Of a stretch of 64,000 bases of DNA, positions 44,002 through 55,718 are shown in pieces (position 1 is the stretch's first letter; the number at the start of each line of letters is the position of its first letter). The DNA comes from Tenebrio molitor (taxonomy: Eukaryota; Arthropoda; Insecta; Coleoptera; Tenebrionidae). The DNA is taken from positions 20,956,001 through 21,020,000 of the forward strand of contig NC_091046.1 in NCBI RefSeq assembly GCF_963966145.1. Reading direction: 5' to 3'. The notes beneath the pieces were generated by a model. The model was not told the origin of the DNA. It did no database searches and worked only from the letters and a program-made list of their open reading frames with translations. The translations under genes and the position numbers were made by a program.

Positions 44002-44244
44002 GATATACACCATTCACGATGTTTTGGCATAAGGGAGGCCATGGAAAAAGTGCATTTAAGTTGGTATAGTTTGTCCAGTGAGAGATTGGTTGACATAAAA
44101 ATCACTAAATTCTACGTAGAGAAAGTAGTACGGCAAAAAAAGTTAGCCATCATTTAAATGTCAGTGTCATTAAAGCATTAATTACACATTTGGATTTTGA
44201 CGTGACAGAAAAGTCATGGCTAGTTTTTATTGCCGGCCATTGTA

Positions 44245-44636
44245 CAGTTAATTTCAAAATTATAGAGTACACCTCATTTTCTATAGTGTACAATGCACTT
44301 ACATTTTTGGTCAATGATCAATGTCAATTTTGACAAACAAAATATCTAATCTAACGGAAAACGCGAAAGTGGTCATTCTTTCCAAATTAGAAGAAGGGTA
44401 GTTGATCCGGAGGGTAGCCCACTATTATAACATCGCCAAGAGCACCGTGCAGAGGATAAAACAGACACTATTATGGTGTTCTAAAATATCAACGACATTT
44501 TATGTTGTCAAACTTACCTAACCTATAAAAAAATGTGACACTCCAATTTCAAAAAGGCATCTTTACATGTGGAGAAAACTGTAATAAATCGACTTCTTGA
44601 TTTTTGCGGTGTACTCGATAATTTTGAAATTAACTG
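44245..44636 (+). mobile_element. Miniature Tc1/mariner element with HTH, copy D
   Basis: 392 bp, both termini intact and TA-flanked. The plus-strand frame reads NLTENAKVVILSKLEEG, then a stop, then LIRRVAHYYNIAKSTVQRIK. It is the cleanest uninterrupted copy together with copy A. Confidence 0.8.
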
Positions 44637-44653
44637 TACCTAGCGCACGTAAA

Positions 44654-45231
44654 TTTTTTTTTTTTTAGATAGATAGATAGAGTTTATTGTGTTAAAAAAT
44701 ACAAAGTATTATACACTCGTCCAACACAAACTAAAAATATGGCTTAACTGCTAAAGAACACATAAATCATTAAAATTGTTGTTCAAATATTCCTCAAGGG
44801 AGTAAAAGTTTTTGTTTATCAAATATAGTTTAATTTTACTTAAAGCATATTTAGACGATTGAACTCGTATCGATATTGGAAGGACATTGTAAAACTTGAT
44901 GCAAAAATAATTCGCTCCCTGTCTTGATCTAGATAGCCTCAAACTTGGTATGCAAATATCATGATTTCTAGTTGTATAATTATGAAATGAACTTAAAGTA
45001 TTAAACGTCTCCTTGTGGTTAAATATATACTGAAGACACCGATATAGGTATGTATAAACTTGGTAGTGTGAGAACCTTGAATTTTTTAAAATGGCTTCTA
45101 CAGTCCTCCCGATATGAAAGGTTTGCTATAAATCTAATTGCTCTACGTTGCAACCTGAATAGTCTTTGAGATGCCCCGCTATGTCCCCATAAGATTATAC
45201 AGTAATCTATATAAGATTGCACTTTTGAAAT
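44654..45231 (-). pseudogene. Jockey-like non-LTR retrotransposon, 3' fragment
   Basis: The minus-strand protein ends an RT polypeptide. QSYIDYCIILWGHSGASQR and RLFRLQRRAIRFIANLSYRE are followed, after a frame break near 45030, by YIFNHKETFNTLSSFHNY and FCIKFYNVLPISI. This is the standard order of the Jockey/CR1 RT C-terminus. It is followed by a short 3' tail with (tatc)n and a 13-A run at 44654-44666. It is strongly 5'-truncated. Confidence 0.85.
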
Positions 45232-45806
45232 ACACTCACCGGCACAAAAAACGATTCATTATGATTTCTTTAATAAATGATCTTGAAATTAAATTTGTGC
45301 TTATTTTTCTTTATTATAGTTAAATTGGGATATTTTCAATGATAGTGAGTGCTATGGTCACCATGGCACCCGAATTGTTTTGTTTAAATAAATGATTAGA
45401 AAATTTGCGTCACTTCCACGTTGTGTTTTTTCGGTTGATTTACGTGTTAAAAGATTTAATGTGACAATACGAGATACTAATTCAAAATGCTGTTCAAATT
45501 TTGGCAATTTTTCATAACATAAATTTTTTTCTGAAAAATTACTTTTTTTTTTTTTTCATTAAAATTTTATTTACTGTGTTTAATGTTTTGTTTGTCGGAT
45601 ATTCTTTGGCAAAGAATAACTTAAATAACACTTATATGCCGTTCACGATTATTTTAAACACGCAGGAGGCCGCGATATTTTTTTGTTAGATTGGCGTCAG
45701 GCCCTGTCATATGACGTTTCGTTTTTAAATATTCGCATTGTTGTCAATTCCGTCATTAATTTAGTTAATAAGAATTTACCCAGAACTGCCCTACAAATAT
45801 GTATAG
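45232..45806. other. No recognised feature
   Basis: AT-rich, with a 14-T run near 45545. No supported gene. Confidence 0.4.
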
Positions 45807-45808
45807 TA

Positions 45809-46185
45809 TAATTCAGAATAAGTGGCATCGCGGTAGGCGTTGATTCTCTAAAGTGAGCTTTATGTTATGTCAAAAAATTTAGTAAACATGTGAAACCGTC
45901 ATTACTTTATTCTGAGGTTATGCGTTACATAATTTTGACATGGTTTTCACCCACAGCAGAGATAACCCCCAGACAAATAATACACTTTTCATAAATGAAA
46001 CAAGGAAATCCCAAATACTTATAACAAGAAAATAAACACAAAACGATTCCAATGATAATATCAAGGCCAAATTAAAAGCGAAGGTTACCAACAGCATCCA
46101 AACTAGGGTATTATTAGCACGGGTCTTGCTGCCAACGTAAATTTGAATTTCCAACGCCTACCGCGATGCCACTTATTCTGAATTA
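45809..46185. mobile_element. 377-bp MITE, TAATTCAGAATAAGTGG ends
   Basis: The arms taattcagaataagtggcat extend about 35 bp and pair exactly at the other end. TA lies on both sides. The interior frame has no motif. Confidence 0.85.
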
Positions 46186-46421
46186 TAATATATGTTTCAT
46201 TTCAATTACAATTTTACGATTATTGTTCCTAATGCGTTCAATTATTTAAAAAATGTAACAACTTGGGAGCAGTGTTCGGTTGAATTATAACCTAAAATAG
46301 ATTTATTAAGACAAATCACAATATTGCCAGCTAAAATGTCAGATTTTCATAGATAGTCCGAATTTGAAATAATTGTGAATGGTTTATATCAATACAACAT
46401 GATATAATTTTTTTTTTCTAA

Positions 46422-46694
46422 GGCAATGAATTACTTAATTATATTAAATCAAATATTATTCATCCTGAGACTGAGGGTTTTATATTTGCAATACAAGATC
46501 GTGTTATAAATACAAGAAATTATAAAAAACACATATGCGGTTTACAATCGATCATTGATAAATGTAGGATTTGCGGAACTGAAAGGGGAAACCATTGACC
46601 ACATCATTTCTTCTTGCACCGTTTTGGCTCAAAGCGAATATAAAAAACGTCATGATATATTCGCAAAAATTATACACATGAATTTTGGATTTTG
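46422..46694 (+). pseudogene. Non-LTR retrotransposon RT C-terminal fragment
   Basis: Reads PETEGFIFAIQDRVINTRNY, KKHICG, DKCRICGTE. After a one-base frame change near 46585 it continues ETIDHIISSCTVLAQSEYKK. The C-x2-C...H-x4-C pattern and the GF..AIQD.VI.TRNY block are typical of a non-LTR retrotransposon found widely in insects. It is cut at its 3' side by the next repeat. Confidence 0.7.
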
Positions 46695-46985
46695 TTTTTC
46701 ACGGCTTGAAAATTTTATAATAAGCTGAACCACAATTAAAAATTGTTTAATTTTTTTTCAATTAGCTAGGGACCACATGATAACTTTTAATACATCATTA
46801 GATTCAGAAAAAAAAACTACCAGACTGAGCCTAAAAAACTACATGTGTCAATTAAAAAAAAAAGTTGACTATCGTTAGCCATTGAAAATAACGCCGAAAA
46901 AAAATTTATAGCTGCTTCGTAGCCCATGAAAAACCATATCTTTGGTTTGTTCATTGAAATCGGATAACAAATAAAAAAGTTATGG
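46695..46985 (-). mobile_element. CAGGCTGTTTGAT family, copy 4, truncated
   Basis: Begins with the tttttcacggc side and stops at agttatgggtt, so the CAGGCTG terminus is missing. Confidence 0.7.
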
Positions 46986-47571
46986 GTTATCAGTTACAGA
47001 GTGGAACAAAAGTATCAAATATTGGCTGTAACTTTTTAATTTGACAATTTATGAAAAAATGTTTAATATAAAAGTTGATTGGTGTATTATCCTGCATCAT
47101 CTGGTCTTTCTAGTTTGTTCCTATCTTCTTTTGTTTCGCTGCTATGGCAACTAAGTTTGGTTTTTTAAATAGCACCCATACATTTTTTGTGTGATTTTCA
47201 AACAAGCGTATCTTTCTGTATTCATAAATACAGTTTTGCCATTATGGGAAAAAAAATAAATAAATAGCAACAAATGTCAAGTGTCAGTTTGAAAATTTTC
47301 AGGTGCAATCTTGAGGTGTTTTATTATTATTTTCTTGGAAAATATGAATTATAAAAAAAATTATAATTTAAAACGAATTATTATTATTTTTCCATTAAAT
47401 TTTTGACTAATTGCAATTTTTATTACACTCGAATATAAAATACTAGTCAAATGACTGCTATCCTGCATGACTGGCAATGTTGTTATTTTATACTTAAATA
47501 AAAAAAGTTTTAAAAAGCAGATGAAAATTTCTAAGTTGACGTTTGGATGACATTTACCGCACTTTGTATTC
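46986..47571. other. No recognised feature
   Basis: AT-rich sequence between two copies of the same repeat. No gene or paired ends. Confidence 0.4.
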
Positions 47572-47908
47572 CGATTCTTTTTCACGGGACTCTTAAAAAT
47601 TTCATAATAAGCTGAACAACAAAAAATTTTTTAAATTTTTTTTCAGTTATCTATGGACCAAATGATAACTTTCAATACATCATTAGATGGAGAAAAAAAA
47701 ACCTTACCAGACTGAGCCAAAAAAATTACATGTGCCCATTAAAAAAAAAAAGTTGGCTATCGCTAGCTATTGAAGATAACACCAAAAAAATATATTTTAT
47801 GGCTGTTTTGTAGCGCATAAAAAACCATATGTTTGGTTTTTTTGTTCATTGAAATCGGGTAATAAATAAAAAAGTTATAGGTTGAGGCGTTTTTTATCAA
47901 ACAGCCTG
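47572..47908 (-). mobile_element. CAGGCTGTTTGAT family, copy 5
   Basis: Complete in the form seen in copies 1 and 3. It ends aaacagcctg, then TA. Confidence 0.75.
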
Positions 47909-48070
47909 TATATACAACGTGTAACAGAAATAAGTACATTAATTTTAACCGGTAACAGAACTCGTCATGATGAACAATTTTTCTATGTACCACCTTTTCG
48001 AAATCGGCAATTTTTTTTAACATTTCCCCCTCCCCCCCATAAATTAACGAGCCGTTCAGCCACGTATAAG

Positions 48071-48527
48071 CCATTCACGATCTTTTTGGGACCGAGTTGG
48101 CTATGACCATCTAGTGATTTTGTTGGCAATTCCCTAAAGGAAATTGACACTTTTTGTGTTAGGTTAGGTTGTTTTCAGTTTAGGGTTATATTTTTTGAAT
48201 AGGTACCTTGTTGCCGGATCTCTTAAATCTGGTCTGTTCTTCTTAAATTAAATGAAATCGTTTAATAGAATTTTTTATTGTAATAAAACTATTTTGGCAA
48301 TTTTGACTGTTCCTTTGACGGAAATTTAAATTATTTTTACACATTTAATAAATCATTTCGTTCCTTACGAATATTAAAATAGTAAATCTGGCAATGCGGT
48401 GGCAAGAAAATGTCCAACAGACACTGACACAAAAAAAAAATTGCATCCGTTGCATTACTGAGTCAGTAAGTCCAACATGAAAAGAAAAAATCATAGCCAA
48501 CTCGGTCCCAAAAAGATCGTGAATGCC
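48071..48527. mobile_element. 457-bp MITE, CATTCACGATC ends
   Basis: The arms cattcacgatctttttggg and the complement pair over about 36 bp. A relative with ttcacgatgttttggcataa appears as solo ends near 44012 and 61220. Confidence 0.75.
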
Positions 48528-49073
48528 TAATACGTATAATGCATTCATTTTTGTAATGACGAACTAACTGGAACTTTTTTTTTGTTAGATTTTTTTACAA
48601 AATAAATGAAAATTAGACAGCTGGCAATGATTTAAATTGTCATATAATTGTCACTGCCACAGCCATCTCTACTTACAAGCCGTGAAGTTAGAAATCTGGC
48701 AACGTCGCGTGTGGGTCTATTCCTTCATCAGTCCACGTTTGTTAGATAGTGTTTTTGTGAGTTTGAATCAAAAACAGTGAGATAAATTGGTGCTGAAGAA
48801 GTATTTAACAATTCTTGAGCAAAAAGAATCATCAAAAAGTACGAGTATTAACCACATTAGCAATTAAAAGTATAAAATCAGATAACCTTTATGTTGATTT
48901 TAGTGTTGTATGCGAATGTGGAACACCATGTGAAAAAATATACGTCCTTGCGGCATTAATTATGAGCAATATAGTCTTCAATAATTATAGTAAAAATAAA
49001 AAGAATGCTTGTCAACATGAAAAACGTAGTACAAAGAAAAAACTTACCACTTTGAATAATTAGCGAATATGTA

Positions 49074-49282
49074 CAGTCGATGGACAAATAAAACTGGGGC
49101 AAAAATGACAATCACATAAGTCAAAATTTACAAATTTGCATCGTTTAATTACGGCTTTATTACAAATAGGTTAACTTTGGTATGACATATTATATAGACA
49201 CTGACAAATATATTGACTATTCAATGGTCAGATTTACTTAGATTCAATTTTAAGTGTCCCAGTTTTATTTGTCCACCGACCG
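49074..49282. mobile_element. 209-bp MITE, CAGTCGATGGACAAAT ends
   Basis: The arms cagtcgatggacaaataaaa and the near-complement pair over about 28 bp, TA-flanked and non-coding. Confidence 0.85.
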
Positions 49283-49317
49283 TACTAAGTATTAAAATCG
49301 TTGAAATCTTAATAATG

Positions 49318-49610
49318 TTTTTTGTTCGACACTGTCAGAATTTGAGAATTTTCTCTTGTGTGAACGGATTTTGATAAATGTCACAACTTGCCAAAACGAA
49401 ACTTCAAGCTAATTTTACAGATTTTAAGCGAATTTTGAGCCTTTAAGAGGCTAGTCGAACAAAAAAACGTTGTATTCAACTCGTTTGTGTGTAAATTTGG
49501 CCTTTTTTGGGACTCGTGGCTCTTTAAAACGCGTTTCACTCGCGTTTTAAACTGGCCCATTCGTGCCAAAAAAGGTCCAATTTACACGCAAACTCGTTAA
49601 ATAAACTACT
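49318..49610 (+). repeat. Two-hairpin repeat family, full copy
   Basis: Both stems are present; it ends actcgttaaataaactact, as the other full copies do. Confidence 0.8.
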
Positions 49611-49811
49611 ATTTTTATACGTTTCCCTTTTATCCATCCTTTATTCATTACATTACTATATTAAATTTAAAAAAAATTTACCTACCAAAAAACGAATTAA
49701 CTAGATAAGGCGCTTTGAGCGGCCTGGCGCGTAGACCCACTTGAAGGCGACTAAGCGGTGTTGCCAATTTTAACTTCACGGCTTGTAAGTAGAGATGGCT
49801 GTGTCACTGCC

Positions 49812-50180
49812 AAAATGAATGAATTTCCAAAACGGAGTGAAGCATCAATAAGCAAGCAGACAAACCAGCACATTTTAAAGGCTTTCAACAAAATAAAAGA
49901 AATTACTCATGGAGGTAATGGAAACGCAAGTACGAAAAGTACAAAATTGTAGAAGCTGCGGCGGATGTTTTTTCGGTAAATTCTAATCTAAAATAAAACT
50001 TTTCCTAAGTGCTGTACAGGCTTCAGTCCCAGAAGTATGTACAAAATTTTAGATGAAGGACAAGGACAAGGCTTATGGGAAACTTTAGCATCCATGACAT
50101 ATCCCCAATTAGGTATTGTTAATTTGGTTGAAGATTCCGATTCGGACTTAGAAAACAGCGACGATGACCAGGATGAGTAG
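49812..50180 (+). pseudogene. Transposase N-terminal remnant with a 34-bp intron-like gap
   Basis: Starts MNEFPKRSEASISKQTNQHI. After frame damage near 49920, VEAAADVFS is followed by gtaaat...cctaag. The frame then resumes with GFSPRSMYKILDEGQ and ends in an acidic tail (VEDSDSDLENSDDDQDE) at 50180. The KR...K-Q-x-x-x-I opening and the GFSPRSMYKIL helix resemble the DNA-binding domain of DDE_3-type insect transposases. The gap has intron-like ends but is shorter than usual insect introns, so it may be a partly deleted intron. Confidence 0.4.
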
Positions 50181-50782
50181 CAAAATTCAAAATTATTTCA
50201 TTGTTACGTTCAACTGCCTTTTCGTATTTGTTTAGTGCAACTTTGCTTTTTTTCAAAATACATAACTAAACAAATTTAAGACAAAAGTAACTAAATTTAA
50301 AGTCTATTTTTTCCTGGTAGGCGCGTGCGTGCGCATCTCCGAAAGGTAGAATCACATAGCTAAGATTTTTAGCAGGATGCAGGAATTGTTAGTATTTTTG
50401 GTTGCATATTATCTAGGGGGATCAGTATTTGTGGTTGCACATTAAAACTCATGTTCATGATTGAATTTTTGTATAATTTGTAAAATGTAAACAAAAAAGT
50501 TTATGAATAAACTCGTGGAAAAATTGATAGGTAACAAATATTATATGTACAACATTTTTTATTTTTATTTTATACATACAGGAGTTAAATTGGGTACAAA
50601 ACAACTCGATACTTTTGGATTCAATCGTTAATTTAAACAAAAATAAAATAAAATAATCACCACCGCACTTTTCACAAAACAAAATTACAGTGACATCGAC
50701 AAAAATTGACAGTTCACATGAAAGCGGCAAAAATTTCATAACATGGACGTGGCCTGCATCGACTACAATAATTTATAATAAC

Positions 50783-51261
50783 CGTAGAGGGATATGGAGG
50801 GAGCACTGCCTTACTGCCTATGCTGGCAATGTAAAGGAAGCGGCACGTCGCGAGACCTGTGCGGAGACCTTTTATGACGCCTTTTAAAATGACCGCCAGT
50901 ACTTCGTGAAATTTCGTGACGAGGGTCGTTGAGCATCAGATGCTTCATAGGCGTCGGTGTTCCGTCATTTTACTGGGATTTGGTTTTTTACACGTGAACC
51001 GGTTGGTGAATTGTCTTTGTATTTTTTCAGTTGTATAACTCTGATCTGTTTTTATTTAGAACTAAATATTTACGGTCGTCTTCCTACAATTCCTACAAAA
51101 ATTGTCCCCAGAAAAAAGTTAAAGGGACGCCACTGGAAAGATGAAATATCTGCGTTAACTTCGGTTTCGCTCGGCTCATCCTGGAGACCTTTTATTAGAT
51201 CTACAGAAAAGCGCGGTCGTATCCACTTTTTTGAAGAGTGCTCCCTCCATATTCCTCTACG
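50783..51261. mobile_element. 479-bp TIR element, possible hAT type
   Basis: The ends cgtagagggatatggaggga and the complement share 24 bp with one mismatch. The flanks ataataac and ataataaa could be an 8-bp target duplication with one change, which would suggest hAT. The frame at 50957-51265 has no recognised motif. Confidence 0.6.
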
Positions 51262-51374
51262 ATAATAAATAACCATGTATCTTCCAAGAGAAAAGGAAAA
51301 GGCTTAATTTTATACATATGAGTGCACTGTTTTTCGAATGAGATATTTTTGATGTTCATCCAATTGAATCAATC

Positions 51375-51686
51375 ATACATTTCCTATCAGGTTTCTTCGG
51401 TGCCTGTAATTGCCCACACTTCTTTGCTTTCGCCAAGTATCGTTGAATGGTTCTAAATCCACAACCTTCAACACAAAGTAATTAAGCTGTGATAAAACAA
51501 AAAAAAAAAAAACACTGAGAAATCAATACCAGTATAATCTGCAGTTTTTTCCATTTGAGCCGTCTTGGTTAACTCGGCAAAATCCTTGGAGATCCCACGA
51601 AATACTTTAACGATTACTTTAACGTTAGCATAAATCCAACTTACGCCGTTTATTTGGTGATCGAAATTGAGACATCTTGTTGACAT
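51375..51686 (-). pseudogene. Transposase HTH remnant
   Basis: A minus-strand frame starts MSTRCLNFDHQINGVSW and runs into LTKTAQMEKTADYTG. After a break near 51500 another stretch reads FRTIQRYLAKAKKCGQLQ, followed by a basic KKPDRK block. A KTAEATG...TVQRYL helix pair with a basic tail is common in DDE_3-type transposases. The catalytic part is missing. Confidence 0.5.
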
Positions 51687-51978
51687 ATAAAAACTTCTTA
51701 ACCTCTAAGAATCACTAAGAACTGTTTTTTTAATAAATAAACGGACACAACACAAAACAAACACAAAACAGACACAAAACACGAAAGGAAAACTAAAACA
51801 CGATGAAACAAAAATGGCAGCTTGGACCTGATTGACAGTACAGAACACTGTATGCTTGCAATATTGCACATTTCTCTAGTGTAAGTAGAAAAATAAAGTA
51901 ACCAATAGGAAAGTCGCATTTCGTTGCAGGATTTTGTAAATGCGCACGCACGCGCCTACCAGGAAAAAGACTATAGTA

Positions 51979-52196
51979 TAGTTTTCCCATTTATAATTTG
52001 GTTTTACTACCAGCCCTGTTGTAAGGGTGTTAAATACCCCGACAATAGGCAACTACCGCCATAAATCCTAGGACTGTAAAAGAAGGTCTGTTGTCTGACC
52101 AGGTTACAATATCTTCACTATCGCCAAAACCACAACCCCAGCCCCTAATAATTACAATTGCACTGCCATAAAACCAAATTATAAATGGGAAAACTA
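51979..52196. mobile_element. 218-bp MITE, TAGTTTTCCCA family, copy 1
   Basis: The arms tagttttcccatttataatt and the complement are exact over about 30 bp, with TA outside. Same family, opposite orientation, at 54887-55114. Confidence 0.9.
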
Positions 52197-52198
52197 TA

Positions 52199-53040
52199 AC
52201 TTTAGTTCCTCATTACAAAAATGAAAGGATTATAAACCTTCTAAGCACAGCGACCAGGTAGCGTGGTCTCCAATGGCAGGTAGCGTGGTCTCCAATGGCA
52301 GGTAGCGAAATTCGTCAAAAATTTTAAACAATTTTAACTCATTAACAAGAACGTTTACAAAAAAATTTTATTAAGAAAAGTTGTTGTTCTTGATGAGTTT
52401 TATTACCAGTTAAAATTAATGTACTTATTTCTGTTACACGTTGTATAGCAAATCATAATTACATCAAAATAAATAAAATTCTTCTTAACGATATTAAACT
52501 ACTTTAATTATTTTTGAATTTTCATTTCATAAATTGTTCAAATTGTCTTCCATAGTCTACAAGACACGTAAAACACGATCATAAAAATGTTGTCGAACAT
52601 TTTGTAACTGTCTAACAATTATAAAACATTCTGGGCAAGAAATAAAGTAATAAATTAAAAGTACTTTTTTTTAATTAATTCCGTAATTATTTTATTCTGT
52701 AGTATAAAATAAACTTAAATTGATTTATAAAATACTAATCTAATATTCTGCAAAATTTCACTTAAAAATTCCTCATAAAAAGCTTATTAACATGATCCAA
52801 AGTTTTTGTCATGTAAATTCCTACGGCCAGCGTTAAAAAAAGGCGCTGTATATTTTAACTAACAGGTAGAACCAACCTAAATGATGAAGACTTGGGAACT
52901 GCAAAAACAATAACTTTTTTGACAAACTCTTTGATAATCTGGAGGGAAAGACAATTCGTCCACCTCTTACTTGTGAAGTTTACAAAAATCCGGGGCACAC
53001 ACAATTTTGGCAGGAAGCAGTCCTACACTTACACAATATG
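52199..53040. other. Unassigned, with a small tandem repeat
   Basis: A 22-bp unit (ggtagcgtggtctccaatgg plus ca) is repeated twice at about 52256-52303. The remainder is AT-rich with no gene. Confidence 0.6.
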
Positions 53041-53042
53041 TA

Positions 53043-53532
53043 CAATCGCGGCCATCCAAAAGTGAACGATAGCTTGCGAAAATTTACGTATTTTTCGTTA
53101 GATTAAATCAGGCTGTATTCATTGGCGTTCGTGCAGCAGGCGTTACTATTTTAATGATAAAAAGTTGTAATAATAAAAATGAGACTGAGAAATAATTAAT
53201 ACATTATTAAAGTGAAAGTAAACTTTAGTAAAGAAACCTTTCCAACACCTATTCGCATGGGCCTCTCAAGCCTGTTTTCTTGCCAACCCCTCTTTATATT
53301 GAAGATGCAAGTCTTACTGCAATGTAATTCTCTCGCCACAGCAGCCAATGACCGATTTTCTTCTGGCTTTGCAATAGCCCTAGCTGTCTGCATCGGACTG
53401 AGATGTGGCATTTAAAAAAAATAGTTTCAATAATTTTTTTATCGCTAGTGATGACATTTTAGGACGCCTATGATTTAAAGTAAAAATCAAACTATAAAAA
53501 AAAAAACGTTCACTTTTGGATGGCCGCGATAG
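53043..53532 (-). mobile_element. 490-bp Tc1-like miniature element with HTH gene
   Basis: The ends caatcgcggccatccaaaag and the near-complement share about 26 bp, with TA on both sides. The right TA is also the left TA of the next element. It encodes the short HTH protein on the minus strand. Confidence 0.85.
53196..53411 (-). CDS. 71-aa transposase HTH fragment
   Basis: Starts at a true ATG: MPHLSPMQTARAIA, then SLAAVARELHCSKTCIFNIK, then RGWQENRLERP. This is the first HTH subdomain of a Tc1-like transposase with part of the linker; then unrelated residues and a stop. The frame is undamaged. It could be translated if the element is transcribed. A role as a repressor is inference only. Confidence 0.5.
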   Translation of the reverse strand: MPHLSPMQTARAIAKPEENRSLAAVARELHCSKTCIFNIKRGWQENRLERPMRIGVGKVSLLKFTFTLIMY

Positions 53533-53534
53533 TA

Positions 53535-53939
53535 CACTTGCTTTCAAAACTTTCGCGTACACATTCAAAATCAAGTAACAACGATTTTGCAAAATTTAAG
53601 CAGTGTGAACGGGTAATTTTGAGATTAGGTTAAAGACGACATTGACAGCAATTTAAAAAAATTATGATCGGTCTTCTACTTACGGTCCCTTCTTGTTCCC
53701 ACCTCTTCTTTCCTTATTACTTGTAGAACAGTGCTTTTATTTAGCCTATTATGACTTATGAGTAGCAACCCTTCTTATGGACCACTCATTTTCTAATTTG
53801 GAAACCATCAAAACTTTATCTTGCTCTGTCAGTCGAGGCATTTTGACTTTTCAAAAGTTTAAATGTCAGAGTTGATTAATTACAACCCTGATTTAATACA
53901 GCGATAAATTGGTGTACGCGAAAGTTTTGAAATCAAGTG
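53535..53939 (-). mobile_element. 405-bp Tc1-like miniature element with HTH remnant
   Basis: The ends cacttgctttcaaaactttc and the near-complement share about 28 bp; TA on both sides. The minus strand begins MPRLTEQDKVLMVSKLENEW, then SIRRVATH, before stops appear. It is a third family that keeps just the start of a transposase. Confidence 0.8.
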
Positions 53940-54224
53940 TACCTACGTACTTTGGAAAAATTTTTGGATTAAAAAAACAGCACCTCCTTCCATAAAAAAA
54001 ATTGAATTAAAACATTGGAAGGATTTTTGAATTTATACTAAAATTTACCAGAAAGTGGCAAGTGTGAGTTTGTAAAAAATGTTAATAAGATTCATAATAT
54101 TTTCAAAATTATATTGAGTAACGTAACTTCGGCCTACAGGTGTCCCAAAAAAAAAGACGAGTCCATTGCTCCCTTATTTATCGGAGGATTTTAATTATCT
54201 TTACATGAAATTAAATGGTTGTTA

Positions 54225-54701
54225 TAATTGTCCGTTTACTCTAAGGTTATATTGGGGCCGTAGAATTATTCCATTGTGTAAAAGTTGATTTGTCTACAAT
54301 AGAAAACATTTTGTGATTGTAAACAGCAGGTAAACCCGGCTGGTTGTTTCGTTCAGAGTGGGACCGAGGCAAATTTGTCGAAATATGAATTGCAATTTAT
54401 AAATTTTCGTTTTTGGAGATTATGTTGAAAAATAAGCTATGAAGGTCTAGTCACAAGGGGTGTTCTAATCCTATTAAGGAGACCAGTGAATTAATCAGGG
54501 TACCATATATGTACTTCGGTTCAGAAAATAATAAAACTAAAGATGCTCCCTTAAACCGGACCTTGTACATCCACCCAACAGCTTTTAAAATTTGATTTAT
54601 TGCAGGGGCGCGTGGCTTCTGAAACCCACACAAAGGGGCAGCTTATTAGGAGGTAACTACTTTTACGGCCCCAATATAACCTTAGAGTAAACGGACAATT
54701 A
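54225..54701. mobile_element. 477-bp TIR element in foldback copy 3
   Basis: The arms taattgtccgtttactctaa and the complement continue for about 39 bp. TA is duplicated; copy 1 near 15175 shows the site with a single TA. The interior is non-coding. Confidence 0.85.
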
Positions 54702-54886
54702 TAATAGGCTACAAAATATTTTTTTTCAAATGGGATTACATACTTTTTTTTAGTAAATCTGATTGAGATTTTAATTCTGAAAGCAACAATGTATCAAAAG
54801 TATAACTTCACATAAAAAAAAATAACACTAACTTGTGAAACAAATGACGAGCACCAAGCGAAAAGCTATCAAAATGCATTGCGTTA

Positions 54887-55114
54887 TAGTTTTCCCATTT
54901 ATAATTTGGTTTTACAGCAGTGCAATTGTAATTATTAGGGGCTGGGGTTGTGGTTTTGGCAATAGACGTGAAGATATTGTAGCCTAGTCAGACAACAGAC
55001 AACCGACCTTCTTTTACAGTCCTAGGATTTATGGCGGTAGTTGCCTATTGTCGGGGTATTTAACTCCCTGATAACAGGGCTGGTAGTAAAACCAAATTAT
55101 AAATGGGAAAACTA
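54887..55114. mobile_element. 228-bp MITE, TAGTTTTCCCA family, copy 2
   Basis: Same arms as 51979-52196. TA is duplicated, with the empty site visible near 15414. Confidence 0.9.
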
Positions 55115-55718
55115 TACAATGTAATAACCCAATTAAGGTAGCTGGAAAAACAAATGACAAATAATAATATGTGGGATTGCGCAGATATCAGGGAAAATGT
55201 GGTCTAAAACCTTTATACCGTTTTTGGATAAATTAAACCGTTTTCTGAAAATAAACTTGTTCCCTGCTGTTTTGGGACTGCTGAAATATTGCTTTGTGCA
55301 GGAAAAAATCTTATATGTTTTGACTTAAAAATGATTGCTTGGTAACGATTCGAAATTTACTACTGTCAAAGTTTACATTTTAATTTTATCTATCTTTTAT
55401 CAGTCGCCCGCGAAGAGTACAATCGTTTATAATGCCCGAATATTCTATCGAGGAGTGTGCAGATATGTTTTTTGTGTATGGGGAATATAGCGGAAAGGCT
55501 GCTGCCGCCCGAAGGTATGCTCATAGACAACACAGTAAACCTATAGAACGCAAACTCCTATGCATTTTCCCCATTTTTTTGGAAACGCACCCACCACAAG
55601 CCGTCAGGGGACGCTGCCGTTTTATAAAAATAAAAATCGTGGAAACTTATGCCAAAATTTAAAAAATTATATTTTGACATATCAAGTCATAAGTAATAAA
55701 TTTACTATTGTGCGACTT

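Larger units (their letters stand above)
48657..49803. mobile_element. 1.15-kb inverted-repeat element with two nested repeats
   Basis: The arms cacagccatctctacttaca extend through ccgtgaagtta for about 33 bp at both ends; exact ends and target duplication are not clear. Inside are the MITE at 49074-49282 and a two-hairpin repeat. An open frame at 48815-49063 (ends KKNACQHEKRSTKKKLTTLNN) has no recognised motif. Confidence 0.65.
50300..51973 (-). mobile_element. 1.67-kb TIR element with transposase remnant and nested element
   Basis: The ends share ttcctggtaggcgcgtgcgt (about 40 bp in all, with small gaps) and lie next to TA. The right end touches the next MITE. It contains debris of the 26421-family element, the TIR element at 50783-51261, and a minus-strand HTH. 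Confidence 0.7.
54137..55188. mobile_element. Foldback element (15089 family), copy 3, with two insertions, right side lost
   Basis: The left end caggtgtcccaaaaaaaaag follows TA. It matches copy 1 through the middle but stops near gattgcgcagata, where the DUF4817-type element begins. Two MITEs are inserted at TA dinucleotides; in both cases the empty site can be read in copy 1. Confidence 0.8.

Noticed and set aside
47882..48106. 74-codon plus-strand frame
   Set aside because: Begins in one repeat and runs to the edge of another, with no motif; probably chance.
53380..53592. 70-codon minus-strand frame spanning two MITEs
   Set aside because: It crosses the shared TA between two separate elements.
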